Source: Haemonchus contortus
Taxonomy: Eukaryota > Nematoda > Chromadorea > Rhabditida > Trichostrongylidae
Length of the DNA: 64,000 nucleotides
NCBI GenBank assembly: GCA_000469685.2
Contig: LS997565.1
Location: 44,166,666 to 44,230,665 of the forward strand
Reading direction: 5' to 3'
Made by a program: the position numbers and the translations under genes. Shown piece by piece: positions 50,886 through 64,000 of the stretch. Under the pieces are notes generated by a model that was not told where the DNA came from, made no database searches, and worked only from the letters and a program-made list of their open reading frames with translations. Within the stretch, counting starts at the first letter, position 1, and each line of letters begins with the position of its first letter.

Positions 50886-51307
50886 GGGATTCGTTAACCC
50901 CAAACCCCAAAAGTTCCTAAACTTCTTGCTTCCCGAGTAAGTTGACAACTGGAAAGCTTAGAAAAAAGCATTAATACGAAAGAAAAGGTGATCATCATCA
51001 TCCTGACAACTTTCCAGTTCAACTGTACTATTTGTTCAGATTGGATATCGGAAGAACTGGTCGGGCTCGATGAAGCTGTGTAAAGCTGCCCATTTCGTGA
51101 GCATCTGCAATCTGAAATGGACGACCCGAGTGCAACTTGATATAACTCGCATGAAAAAAGCTTTACAATACTGGGGTATGCGGTAGCAGTGGACATCGCA
51201 ACTTGCAGCGCCATGGAGCAAAGGATGTTCCAGCTTGAGGCTGTGAAGAGAAATACGGCTTTTACTGAACAGTGAAAAGGATAAGTAAACAAGTCTTCTG
51301 GCACTGG

Positions 51308-51495
51308 TCAACACATTTTTGAGATGCGCCCTGCATTGTAATCCATTCAAATCGTATCGAGGTTTTGGATGAGCACAGCAACTGCGGTGGCCATCCGAAA
51401 TACAAGTCAGTCCTTTTATACTCCTAGACGAGTACGACACCAACGGAAGGATGAGAAGCTTTGTTGACCTGAGAAGGTGGGTATATTCAAGTACC
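51308..51495 (-). repeat. SINE-like element, head lost
   Basis: The 3' end GGGCGCATCTC (minus strand) is followed by blocks shared with the copies at 36659, 41300 and 42190, including ATACTCCTAGACGAGT and GGAAGGATGAG. Confidence 0.5.
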
Positions 51496-53681
51496 CACCT
51501 TGAAGGAAGAGGTCCATGCCAACAAACAAATAAAAATTCTGCTCAAATGAGGGAAGCCTTTACAGAGATCAAGCCCTTTCCACTTAGGCTAATTCACCCT
51601 GCTTTAAATTACCCGGCAACGTCCGGACTAAGTTATACCAAATTTTAGTCGAGCAAAAAGAAAACGTCCGGCTATCGGACAGCAATTAGTTCGAGGAGTA
51701 TCAACAAAATGAAACAGCTAATGAGACTTTCTCAGTCGGCTCGTTCACTGCATGAAAGCGGCCCACAAAATTTTTTGTTAATAATAGATATATCTGACCA
51801 ATGATTTTTATAGACTCGAAGCCCTGGAAGCTTCCAGAACTGCCCACTGAATATTTCCAACACATGTGGTTTACAACTTCATGGGGCCTTATCTATGGGT
51901 CTTTTCCAGGTAGGCACGAGTTTAGACTACTAAAAGCAGACGTTTGCTGAGTTATCTGTTCAAGAGTCTTTGTTTGTTGTTTGTTTACAGAAGTATGCCG
52001 TCCATGAGCTTTGTGATGAGTAACAGAATGTGAAGAGGGTTCAAAATCAAATGAAAGACACAGTGCGGGAATATGCTCCACAAAAAAGTTGACACAAAAA
52101 ACATGGATATCGATCGAATGGTTTTTGTCAACCAGCCATAAACAGCATTGGATGATAAGGAAAACAGTTCAGAATCTAATTTTTTTGTATTCTGTTGTAA
52201 AATAACTCGATCGACTCCCATGAGGGGCCTGATTTAGATTTTGCGGTGAAACGTAGTGGTGAGTAAAGCTCATCAAGGGAAAGCCAAATGGTGCCCTAAC
52301 AGAGTTGGGTCAAACAGCAAGTTTTTTTTCGAAATATCGATGGGACCCAACCAGCTGCATCACTCAGGAAGTAATTTGACCGATGATCTCCTTAAGCTTG
52401 GAGTAGCCACGTCTACTAATCCAGATTTTCGGATAGTAACCCAAATATTATCATTAAATAGGTCTATAGAAGTATTTGATGTCTAGTAATATCCTCAGTA
52501 GTACATAAGCTTTAAAGGGTTTGAACCGGCCGAAGGAGATAAGTGGAAGAAGATGGGTTCTGCAACCTTCTCATTCCCCTCAAAGAACGTCAGATAGACC
52601 GAAAAGGAGCGGAACTCCCCGTACCAATACAATGAGAATAGATCCTGCAGACTATGAGGAACTACAACCTCCCTCCGCCCACTGCTCCACTTACGTGAGC
52701 TCTAATAAAGGAAACATTAAAAGTAAAGGAATTAGGTACTAAGACATCAGTACATAATAGATTAACGATATCGAAACGAGCACGAATTTTTTCAGGACTC
52801 TTGGAACAAGGGAAAGTAGTCCTGATAACGTATCAAGGGCAGTATAGACAAAGCAAGGTGTCAGTCAAGGAAAGGCTATCGGATATGGGTAGTTATAGTG
52901 AGGAACTTCACTGTACATAGTAAGAAACTCGCTAGAAATACATACTCAGCATTGCTGTACCGGAAACTGCTCTGGACTGTCAGAACCTTACCAGGGTAGT
53001 CAGTTTACAAATTGAGTGAACATTATTTTCAAAGTGATTGCTTTCTCGAAAACTATCGAATTGGTGATGAAGAGTCATGCCAAAAGAACTACGTGGGTAA
53101 TCCATGATTCCCAGAGAAATTCGGTCATGTAGACCCTTTCCCTGAGAGACGGGCGTTAGGAACGATTTTGGGTAATCGATTTGCCGCACGCGACTGTCGC
53201 GGACCACTCATTCGCCGTTGTTACAGCTCTAGCGTTCTTCATACAGCTCAACCGATATGCAATCATTATTTTATGCATAATTCTACTATTAGTACTTTTG
53301 TTCTTGTATTTTTTACCTACTGCTGCATCCTGCTACATTCCTTCGCGCGCGACGCCCCTCTCACCGCGACGCAACCATTTCGTTCCTAACGCACCACACC
53401 CCCTTTCCCTCCCTCTTTGATCTTCCACCTCCTCCTTCTTCAAGAGAGTGAATGATTATAAGTTCACCATGGTTTGAGTATTAATTCTTACTTTCATTTA
53501 TCCATTCCGCTAAAATCGATTAATTGGCTGTATGGGTTCTAGAAGCGCCTCTTGCTTCAATCCCTTTGCGCCCGTGTAGTATGAACAACTTTGAAACTAT
53601 GGAAAAAGCTGCAGCTAGCAAAACAAACGAATGCATCAGGCCGAAGTGTAAAGGATAAGGTCTTCTAGCGTCGCTACAGTT
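51496..53681. other. Intergenic sequence, no gene recognised
   Basis: 2.2 kb, AT-rich. Open frames such as 53168-53389 and 53181-53420 (hydrophobic, overlapping in two frames) look like chance. I see no repeat family with confidence. Confidence 0.35.
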
Positions 53682-53850
53682 TTGGGATGCACCGACGCCT
53701 AGACAATGATTTGGTGTGGCCCCGACTTACAATTCTCTTTTCTTCCTCCATACTAATCTGGTACCAATCGTAGAACCTCAGGCGGAGATCGATCCCCGAA
53801 TCTTAGGTTTGGTTATTATTCGCGTTGCACTACACTACCTCCAACCAAGG
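53682..53850 (-). repeat. tRNA-derived SINE-like element
   Basis: On the minus strand the head reads GGAGGTAGTGTAGTGCAACG with the B box GGGATCGATCTCC. GGTACC is at 53760-53765 and the 3' end is GGTGCATCCCA. Confidence 0.6.
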
Positions 53851-56800
53851 GCATTAGTGCATGTAAACAATAACTATCTATAAGGCCTTGTTGCATCTAC
53901 TATTCCGTTGGAACCCACAGACCAAGTTCCTCAGCATGGGTTACTCATCTATTCAATTAATTTGGGTGATGTCAAGTGGGTCGTAGTAATCTGAACTTTT
54001 GAGTAAGTATTATGCCACTCAATTAGGTTAATTGAAGGGCAAAAGTGGAAGTGGCTCTTTAAAGTCAGCCAGATGGAAAGCATCTAAGCGCATATAAAAT
54101 CAGTAAATTGCCCATGAATTAGGAATAAAAACGAGTTATAAATAGTAGGAGAAACGAATCATTTTCAATGCTATCGGTTTATGATTAATGATTTGGATAG
54201 AATGGATAGCGAAAGCAAACGTCCCAAATCATCACAACGGGAATCGAGAGAAACGCAGAACCACGAAGTAGGAGAACTAAACCATGAGCAAAGGAATGCC
54301 TGCAAAAAAACACTTTCGTGCCATTTTTTTCAAATAATTTAGATCCATAAGTTTGGACGATGCTAAGCCGGACTGCACTACTCTCATAAACATGCGTTTT
54401 CTAAGAAGACTCGTTTGAAAAAACGTTGAAACGAGTTCGCCTGGTCTTCTGGTGACCTTCTCATGGTCGGTCTGAGTGATCAGTCATGGTTGCTTTCTGA
54501 TTTATCGATGCAGCGGAATTTCGGGCTGCCTGTGAGATGGCACCCGCGTGAGAAGCACATCAATGACAAGGGCCATTCAAATCACCCCAGATGTGCCGGG
54601 CGAACACTGGCCGCTTTTGTTTCATCTCCCGATCACGGGACAAATGGACTAGGAGCTCTTTCATAGAGTGCAACATTCGAAACAACAGGGGACAACATCA
54701 GCTATCCGAGAAAAGGTGTTCTGATTGGGATACGGTGGCACGGAGACTGTAGAAAGTCCTATGAGCCAGTTCTATGGTGTTGCGGTGATCAAGGTTTCTG
54801 GAGCAATGGGGTGTGAATGCATGAATGAAGGAAACAGAAATCATGAGCAGTTCAGAGAATTCCCGAAAAGTTCAGACTTCAAAGAATATGGAATGCCGAA
54901 ACTGTTAAGCTTCAGGGAGCTTTCCAAAAAGTGAGATCCTACGAGATTCGATTTTTTCAAGGTCGGAAATCGGAACTCGAAACATCAACAAGAAGTGCAG
55001 AACCTTTACCATTTATCTACTCGTTTTATAGATCGAATCTATTTTAACTCACAGCTTATAACAACGGGAGAAAGGAAATCTCCCAACCTCCCACTCAACC
55101 CCCAAGCTTGCAGTGAACATAAATACGTGGCGCATCACGAAAATGCGATCGATAAATTTTGCCTCAACAATATCTCGAATCAAAAACTGTTCGATCAAAG
55201 GGGTATTTGTAAAATAAAATGAATACCGACGAATACGTTCCAGAAGGAGCCGAGGAAAAAAGGGCACATAAATTATTATAAATGAATCATCATGAAAATC
55301 AGAATTCTCAAACCACTGTCCCATCTTCATTGAAAATTCAGCTACATGAATGGAAAAATCCAATTGCTGTCCAGGATAAAATGAATGAAAATATTCTCGA
55401 AATTATTCTGAAAAATCGAATTCAAAAGGGGGGGGGGGGGCGGCACTCATAGCTACATTGAAATCGTTTTCGTTTTGTTTTCACAGACGATTTCAACGGG
55501 TTCAGTTGGGCGTTTACTCTTCGACTTCACAAGTTCTGATCATTCCAGGGTCCTTTAGGAAAGCATGTAAAGGACCCTACGAAAGGCCAGGGAGGAAGCA
55601 CATAAATAAAAAGAATTTTTACATGCTACCTAGGAGAGCTTTAATTTATTAAAAAAACTTCCCTGAATAAAAATGAAGTCGTTTGGGTCATGGGATCAGT
55701 ATGGGCTGTGATATGTGAGATCGGCGAAGCCCACACCACAGAACAACGTCCTATAAACACGGTCAAAGCAACACAAAGCCAATCAAAATCGATCGATACT
55801 GATGTGAAAGGGTTATGAAGCCAGAAAGAAAGGCCAGCTGTAGGCCGAGTCGAGCCCGGTGTAGTGAATACGTACTGGTGCTGGTTGGGGAATAGTGGGG
55901 AAGATTGTAAGGGGGTCTGGCGTCGATGACGAGCGTCGTCATTGCAACGTAGCATCGTTGCGTAACTATTCTCTTCCGGCCTGCACGATACGCCGCTCGT
56001 ATGCTGACGATAGCCGGCGTCAGCTCGACCGACCCCCTATGCTGTTGCCTATGTGTCCGTTCGTTCTCGTTGGTTGGCCAGTCGCGACATTGGCGATCCC
56101 GCTGACCTTGCACCCTTCACTGACTGGGTGTGTGTGTTATCAAATGGATTAGCTCAGCATTAGGACTGGTCGCTAATCGACACAATGAATATGGTTATTG
56201 ATCGTTGGTCGATAAGTGTACAAGTACTCTTATGGACCAATCTACTATCTGGGAAACTACCAATGGAGAATTCGAAAACAAAGAAAAAGGGCGACTTCAG
56301 AAAAAGTAGACTGTCGTTCCGTAACGACGTTCGACTCAAAATTTAAAAGCAACGACTTTTGTTTACTTTTTTCCTTTTCATTTTTATTCTATTTTCTTAT
56401 TGACCACAATTTCACCACGACACAATATCACACTGGACTGAATGGGGTGTCCATCGGAACTTTCAAAAAAATTTTGGATGCATTTTGAGTTTTTTTTTCT
56501 ATTTTTTTCATTCACGTTGGTTTCCGTAGATCACTAAACGTCAACTATAAACTGCTAAAAATATTGATTGGAAAAAATTGTAAGAAATAAAGAAAATAAG
56601 CTATTGGTAGTAATATGCATAATACTACAGTAATAACAATGAGTCGCCAGGCGTTGAATGATCGTTAATGATGGATAAGTGCCTCTGTAAGATGCACCGT
56701 GCATTCGGTCCCCATAGAAAATCATATTTTCATTGCAGCGATTATTACATTTTGTTATTATTGACTATTATGCTAACACTGACTAGCTATCAATCAATAA

Positions 56801-59800
56801 ATCATTGTTTAATTATTGTAGCTATTATAATGAGGTGCAGAGGCCCAATCCACGAACAAGTAAGTACGGCTGTCTTTCCAGAAAAACTTAAAGAGGGTAT
56901 TAGGGGCATGGATTGCCCAGTTCGATTGGGATCCAGTCCTGGTCTTGGTCTTGCTACCTTAGAGACCGTTCCATACCCACTCGTCCCTTTTCCACCTTAG
57001 CTACGCGTAAAATAGTAGCCTACATTAGTGGCCATGCTTACCTCTCTGAGCCCAGGTTAGTGATGATGAATGGTTTTCATACGATTAGATAAGGCTCTAG
57101 AAAACTTAGAAGAGGAGGTAGTCGAGAAGATTTGTGGCCAAAATGGAAAATAGTTCTTCCACAATGGACCAAACATTCAGTTTCCATAGAAACTCATCCA
57201 CATTGAGAGATTTAGGCAGATGGCCGGTTGGTATTCAGCAGTACATCTCTATGACCCACGAGGCTCCAATTGCCTTGGAAGGCAATCTGAATTGTTCATA
57301 TAAAGTCGTTAGTTCACCTTTTCCAGAGCTGTGCAATGTAGACCGTGCTAGTCCTCAGTAAGGTGATACTATGGAAGGAAATGTTGGTCAGCCGATGTAA
57401 AAGTCAAAACCATTACTCTCCTACTGATCAGTAAAGTCATCCCGGAGGGATGGGAGCCCTGCATGGTCTTCCACTCCGTACTCGATTTGGTCCTCTAAGT
57501 CGGTGAGGCAGCCGTTTAACATTAACCCACCATCACCCAGATTCCCTATACCCGGTATAGCAGCTTCCAATTCTGCTGGGGTCCACATCAATCAACAGAG
57601 TACTGGCAGCGATAACGGATAACGATGGAGTACCCTAGACACCTAAAGAACCCCTTCAAAAATTTCGAGGCCGAATTAGTTTACAACAATCGCTTGAGCC
57701 CCAGCAACGGGCGGTACTAGTGCATTCATCAAATAACATACGAATCGTGATCCTGACTGAATCCCATATAGTATAACCTTACTGCCCAAATCCCTGAGTA
57801 GCAACCCATGCAAAAAACCAGTCAGTCAGTCGGCCAGGTAACGGTTTCGTCAGGGCTTGAGCCCTACAAGCCGTAATAGCAGTAGAATATATGTATACCG
57901 GAAAGTCCCGCGACTAAGGGTGCATGGCGCAGCATAGAGCTGTTGGCCCATGAGGGACTATTTGTTGACTCCATGTACGGGCTCATGAACCGTCGAAACA
58001 ATAGCCATTCGGTTTTAATGGAACCTCGTGAGAGTTCAAAACAAACTACATTGGGTCACTTTCTGTTGAATTTTGTGATTGCAAGCAAAAACGCAGTGTA
58101 GATGTTTTCCGAAATGATCTACTAGAAGTTTTCTCTCTTTTTTGGCTGTTTTCAACCGCCCTGTCTTCAGTTGCCTTCGAACGGTGACACATTCGACTGA
58201 ATACTCCTGTGAAAAGTTTTACAGCGAAAAAATTCAGCAAATGAATGATCGCTCTAAATCTATCCATATACAATATCACGTTTCCAGTTGGAATGAATGA
58301 TTACTGGGTATGGAAATAGGCAAAACTGTGGACAATGGAAGCAATCCATTTGCAGAACGTCGGTTTTTTTGTTGTATCGTTCCGAAATCTCAGTAACATT
58401 GCGTTGTGGAACTGGTTCGCTATACTTTTCGATTTTTTGCGGATTCTATTGGATGAGTGTGGGAAGTCGAGGGTTTGGGTTTCAACAATTTGTTAGTTGT
58501 AGGTGGATGAAGGGGGAAAATATGTACTCCTCTTAGAATGAGAGTCGTAATTATGAAGCCAACTCCATAGCTGTCCAAGAAATTCTATAACAATGGGTAG
58601 TACTTGAAACCTAGCTCCGTTCAATTCCTTCTTTCCAAGCCATGAATTTCTCCGTTTTCCAAATGGAACCTATGCCTTCTGAAGCCTCATTTTTACGGAG
58701 AAAAAGTCAGGAAAGATTAAGTTCCCATTAGTAAACATCCCTCAGTGTTAAGTGGTCAACTCACCAATTTCAGACAGATGTCATAGTTGGTTTGGGAAAC
58801 TGTACTTTGCTAAGAAACTCGGCCATAATGGTATGGCAGTACGTGAACCATGGTTGATTAAGGTTCTGAGTAAAAAAGCATGGGATCCCCCTATCCGACC
58901 AGAAAAGTCGGTAGCATGGCGTATCCCACTATAGCTATTACTGAAATCTTTTCCTATTACTAGAAGTGACTAGGAACTATGTACAGAAGCGGTCACTTCA
59001 TTTACAATTAGCCGACTTACTTTTTGTCGGCTAATACTCCTTCCCTCTAAGGAATTGTAGCCTCGTCATAGCCCAGAATCGCCGCACCATATAGGGACTG
59101 TTCTTTCAATCTATTATGATGAATGGCAATAGAGAGTTTTAGTCTTACCCACAATGGAATTTTTTTCAAAACTGCAAAAAAAAAATACTTGATTAAACTT
59201 CCAGCTTTTGCAAAATTCCTCAGATTCTGAGTAAGATTATCAAAACCGATGCAACAGGAAGTATGAACGGTTTCCGATCTCAGCTGTTATGCGATCTTCT
59301 GAGGTTCTGTAGTTATTGATATTCTAGTGCCACTTTCGTCACCGAATTCTAATTTCCTGGAATACCATTGAGTAGATCCTCCGAGTAAACTAACTCAAAC
59401 CGGTTTGAGAATGACCGAAAGTTTTTCGGCACCTGAATTTTTCGAGTAACTTTTTTCCCATCAAATTCCACAAGATTATAAGCAGTGAACTCTAATCTGG
59501 TTACCCGTATCGAATCGAAAAATCCCTACTCTATGACGACTTTGACTGACCCATATTCTTTCTTGGGAGACAAATTGACAAAAAAAGAGGAACCCTGCTT
59601 TCAAAAAAAAAACAGAGGAGAAAACAGCCTCAGTTCATGTTTCTTAATATTGTGCAGTCGGGACACCGCTATTCAAGCGCTCTACCTATACGAGCCAAGA
59701 TTCCGAACCTCTAACCCTCAGTTTCAGGAAGTTACTAACAGATTCCGCTGTGTGAGTGAATTAGCAAATTTTTTTCTCAAGTCACAATTTCTTCTCGGAG

Positions 59801-61934
59801 AATCTCTGTGAATCGCTCCATTCTGTGAAAAGTAAAGTCGTAGAGTTATGGGGTAGTCGTTTGCTAGCGTCTTACATGCCATACGTGCCATAGAAAAACC
59901 TATCAATACGGCTAGCAATTTTCTGATTGATTACAGTAAAACCGGTTCATAGGCGTCACGGAATGACCGAAGTTATTTGACCAAACCTGGTCCCATTAAA
60001 CAAAAAGAGCAATTTTTTGAGCTATAACTGCTCTGTTGTAATCCTTCTCCTTGTGATTCATACCTAAGAGATATTCATGTATGTACTATGTATATGTGTA
60101 TGTATGTATGTATGTATTCAACCCGGCAGGCGTTGGCATGGCTTATCCTAGCTGTTACCTTTGAAATCGGTCCGCCGTCAGGAACCATGCTCAGTTATGC
60201 CAGTCGCCGAGCAGGTTCGCCTTCTTCCTTCCCACAAAGGAAGCATAAAGCAACCTCAAGAGGCTAAACGAGGTTAGGGGCCACCAAGGACCCAAAATAC
60301 ATGAAGGAAATATTACTCAGCAGTAGTAGAACGACGAGTTCACTTCAGTGGAAAGTGGAAGAAACTGACAGTTTGGCATAGACTACCTAGGAACTTAGGA
60401 AACCAAGGAAGTCTGAGGATGTGGCTCAAATGATCGGCGTTGAGAATTGATCGATGACAAAAAGCTGGGATAAGGCGACTGAGGATAATTGTACTGTCTA
60501 AAGCAAAAGTAATAATAAGAAAAAGCAGGAAAAATGATAGGAGGGAAATAAAGTGAAATAAGAGGAATCTATAAATCACATAGTAAAGCGTAAATGCAAA
60601 GGCAATGTACATTTCCAAATGTAAATAAAACGTGCAGCTGCATGAACAATGTACAGAATGAGGAGCAAATCGATAGATAGCATAGGCCAAAACGATTGAA
60701 TGGCTTCCCATTGTGTTCAGGGAAGCGTCGTGTATGGGGGCAGGGTTTTGCTTTGGCTAAGCATTTCACTATCAGTAACAGCACATCGCCATAAATGGTA
60801 ATCTGACCATCAGCTGACCTCCCGTGTTCCCTACAGATCTTACCATTCATTGGTCGGGCGTCCTTTGATGGCTGACGAGGCACGGCGTTGATTGTTACGT
60901 CACTTGGGCCTCATCGTAGATGTGAGTTTGACATATGGGGCAGAAAGTGTGAAACGGAAGGGGAACGATTGGAAAACAGCTTATTCGGATCCTTTGGTCC
61001 TGTGAATGCAAAAAATTCTTCAGAAAATTGTTATCGAAGGAAGCGGCTATCTAGAGAAGGCCAGCGATGGGACCTTCAACACGAGAAGATGATAAGGTTT
61101 TTGGCGCCTATCAGTCCCTAAAAAATGCGCCATACACTCGACCTCTTCGCAGAATTGCACCAGCCTACGAATGCATTTCTGGATACCCTTGAGCCGTAAG
61201 TCTCAGAAGCCGAGCCAAGCCCCTGGCGGGGGTTCCAATCTGCTATATGCTTCAATTCCTCTCCTTGCTATCCGACCATTCTCGAACCAGTTACTCTCCT
61301 CAGTTAATAGATAACTTTTAAGTAAATTGTAAGGCAAAAGGTAAAAACAGTCGATCAACGAAACACCTGTTTCACCTCTAGACGCTTACATTGGTGGCAC
61401 GAACGGAAGCTATCAATGGGATTCAAGACCGTGGTTTATAGGAAAGGAATGATTCATGCAAAAATTGATCGAAACGCAATCAGCATTCTAGAAATTGGAC
61501 TGGCTTCAAGTTGAAAGGGAGCTGTGTATATAAATGATTACAGAATTTTGTTTATTCACCGAAATATTAGAGTCACCACTTTTTTTTGCCATCCATGCGC
61601 ATTTCTGGGAATTTCCTGTTTTAATTAACCTATTTGACTGAATAGGCGGGAGATTAGTGTTCAAGCCTTCGGTTGAACTAGCCTTAACCTGGAATATGAA
61701 TGGTCAAAAGGGAAAATCTTTTGGAACATGGGTCGCTGGAAATGGCAATAACTATAGGGAAGAATTGCAATATTTTGCGTTGCTTTTCGCATGTGTCACA
61801 AATAACAGTAATATAAATATATCGATCGGAGCGATTGATTTCCGAAGGGGCACCTAATTACAGTGGTAATTCCTGCTCTATAGAGATAATAATAATTGAT
61901 TAGTAGTGTATCAAATATTATTATATGATGTAAC
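53851..61934. other. Long gene-poor region
   Basis: 8.1 kb in which I can support no gene. Scattered plus and minus frames of 60-120 codons (for example 55763-56113 -, 54725-54934 +, 60569-60883 -) lack domains, splice partners or family matches. It contains a 12-13 base G run near 55429-55440, a GC-richer patch at about 55840-56120, SINE-end motifs near 55129, 56690 and 61124, a short stem (TTAGCCGAC/GTCGGCTAA) near 59008-59033, and a microsatellite near 60078. Confidence 0.35.
60076..60117. repeat. (TATG)n microsatellite
   Basis: An interrupted run of ATGTATGTACT/ATGTATATGTGTATGTATG units. Confidence 0.7.
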
Positions 61935-62012
61935 GGATATGGACCCGGGATTCGAACCAGCGACCATGCGTGTATGAAGTCCGCCACTTGGCACTACATC
62001 ACCTTCGTCCAA
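61935..62012 (-). repeat. tRNA-like SINE head
   Basis: On the minus strand GATGTAGTGCCAAGTGGC is followed by the B box GGTTCGAATCCC. A five-base TGGAC/GTCCA end pairing survives, but the anticodon arm is not canonical. It resembles the head of the copy at 36659. Confidence 0.55.
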
Positions 62013-64000
62013 TAAATATTATATTTTTCAACAATGTAGCCACAGGGAAGCGTCGAAAGATTTACTTGCCTCCACGAGTATAAAAAATTAAGTCGCGGTG
62101 AAGAATCGTAACAAGACTAAATGCTTGGCGCATCCCATAAGGTTTATACGATGAGGTCACTTCAAGGCGCTCAGCCCCCAGAATCGTTACTGTGCTCAAG
62201 ATAAATAATGAGAACAAATTCAGAATTTTCACCTAGGCGATACTAAAGGAGATTGTGCTTGAGTCATGCAGTTCCTCTGTCCTGTGGGGATTGAATGTAA
62301 TGTTTATCGTTGAATAGCTATGGAATGATGATAACGGCCTACAGTACGACAAATTGATCTATAGATAAGAAAAGAATTTTATAAAATCCTCGTCACGTAC
62401 ATGTATGAATAGTCGTCATGAGCGGTGTTGAAAAAACGAATGAATGGATGGATAGAGTGGATGGAAGGAATGGTGTCGGCGGTTGAGCGTCTCAACTCAC
62501 CTATTGGTTAGTAAATATTCAATCGGTTAGTGCTGAATTCCTAGGTCTTAAACGTTAAGCAACCCCACTCTTGAATGCGCTCCACATTCGACTGTAGCGG
62601 CTAACACAATTGCAATCGTCATTGAAATGAGTCTATGAACGGATGCTTTCATCGTCAAAAACGAGTTTGCTATCAAATGACTAGCCCCGGAGAGATGGAA
62701 AGTTTCGTAGTTCTATGCTGATATCGCTCCCAGATTCGATCTGTTATAGGACCCCATTTGCTACTTCACCAAGACAGACTGTTTACATAATTGAATTCCT
62801 TTGAACCACCCTGAGCCACGAGATACCAGATCATGGACTGGATGTAAGGAGTGTACCGTAAATGAAATATATTCGTCCCCACACCTTGGATAGGTCGAAG
62901 AGGGCAACCTCTTGGGGGAACAGGAGGGGTTAAGCTTACTAATATGTTTATTTGTTTATTTCGTGGGCACTTTTACAAATCACTAAGAGTGGACGACGAC
63001 GAAGACTATGCTAGCGGTTCGAATTTTTCGAAGGCAATTTTTTTGTTTTTTTTCGAGGTATGCAGGCCCGCAACCTATTAGTTGAGGTAAACAGAAGCTG
63101 GGTTATCAGTAGTCGATTATTCACATGGGTACATTTTTTTTGATTTCTTTCCAGAGAAATATGAATGAGTTGGACAGTGGTAAGCTATATCTACACTATG
63201 GGCGTAATTAGCTGCATAAACCTTTAATCCCTTCCGAGAAAATGATCTTTGAGTGGAAAACGTAATAATTATGAAGCCGTTTCAGCCAGTGTCAATGACA
63301 CATAGCCTCTACGTAAGCTGTGTAAGGAACATCTGAAAGTAAAAAAAGGATGAACCTCAAAATAATACCTAAATCGAGCTATATTCGTTAAATTTTTTAC
63401 TGTAAGTATGTGAGGCTGAGCAATCTGGTATGGGATGATATAATAAGGAACAAAATATGTACCTGGGCTGGCTATCAGTATTTTGACCTTGGGATAATCT
63501 GTCTTACAGTTCGTCTGATTTACTTGGGTAAAGTGCTACCAGGTAAACACTGGCATAGATTTCCCAAGCAAACGCGATAGTGGCAAACCTTTTACAAAAT
63601 TGTTGGATACACACTTACAGCTGGCCAAAATGTGAAAGGTTAGGAATAAAACTCTAATAAAGTTATTCAACAGTTTGTCAATAGGGTTCAGTTTTAATAC
63701 GTAGATTGTTACAGTTAACTGCGATGTATGTATACCTAATAAGGATAGTAGGTTGTTACCGTGTATCATTAAGAATGGCTATGAACGCAAAGATCAAAAG
63801 AAAATGAAACGGAAAAAATTTAGAACTTCTGGGCATTGAACACTTTTGAACCATCGAAAACAATTGTAATGCTTTTAATACATCTACCTTTTAGTGCTGT
63901 GTTGTCATTAACCATGTAATATGTATATATGTATTATCAATGCGATCCTTCCACCACTTTCTAGAGATAGGGAATCAGTCTTGATGATAGAGATGAGATG
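62013..64000. other. Right end of window, no gene recognised
   Basis: 2 kb, AT-rich. A repeat-end motif GGCGCATCCCA is near 62127. The frame at 63536-63769 (-) has no family match. Confidence 0.35.

Noticed and set aside
50894..51443. 135-136-codon minus-strand open frames
   Set aside because: They overlap each other in different frames, have no domain I recognise, and one runs into a SINE-like copy.
61935..62012. A true tRNA gene on the minus strand
   Set aside because: Some end pairing survives, but the anticodon arm is not canonical and the head resembles other SINE-like copies.

Overview
The window looks like nuclear DNA of a nematode, probably a clade V / strongylid relative of C. elegans. 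Every recognisable gene is split by many spliceosomal introns (about 50 bp to over 4 kb). Several start codons sit a few bases behind a TTTCAG or TTCCAG acceptor, as in SL trans-splicing. One gene is a cuticle collagen with the nematode N-terminal domain. No bacterial operon, phage, rRNA or CRISPR feature was seen. Species is inference only.

Layout, left to right. (1) 1-647 (-): 5' end of an unrecognised gene that runs off the left edge, with a foldback (MITE-like) element in its first intron. (2) 1188-2677 (+): complete 166-aa UBC9, the SUMO E2 enzyme. (3) 4257-6764 (+): complete 403-aa JMJD6/PSR-1 oxygenase. (4) 14789-7984 (-): an INPP5A-like inositol-polyphosphate 5-phosphatase homologue whose catalytic acidic residues appear to be replaced. 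(5) 26034-19624 (-): complete 17-exon METTL13-type eEF1A methyltransferase, 654 aa. (6) 30917-26529 (-): complete 13-exon type I membrane ectonucleotide pyrophosphatase/phosphodiesterase (ENPP), 527 aa. Its stop is only 495 bp upstream of the METTL13 start. (7) 49506-33029 (-): complete 14-exon SLC7/LAT-type amino-acid transporter light chain, 498 aa. (8) About 47011-47928 (+): a cuticle collagen nested on the opposite strand inside the transporter's first intron. (9) 49507-64000: a gene-poor stretch with SINE-like repeats, microsatellites and no gene I can support.

The exon chains for genes 2, 3, 5, 6 and 7 were joined by hand from GT/AG sites and keep reading phase from start to stop, and the resulting lengths fit the families. 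Gene 4 is complete at both ends, but one or more exons between 10157 and 9166 are unresolved. The collagen first exon is also unresolved.

The genes do not form an obvious pathway. They are mostly housekeeping functions: sumoylation, Fe(II)/2-oxoglutarate hydroxylation, eEF1A methylation, extracellular nucleotide or phospholipid hydrolysis, amino-acid exchange and cuticle structure. Most of the noncoding space is repeats. A tRNA-derived SINE-like family recurs about ten times. It has an internal GGTACC and a 3' end near GGCGCATCCCA. Two foldback elements and two miRNA-like hairpins are also present.

The observations most worth checking are the apparently catalytically dead INPP5A-like protein, the 63-nt hairpin at 44801-44863, the collagen nested in the transporter intron, and the tight ENPP-METTL13 tandem.
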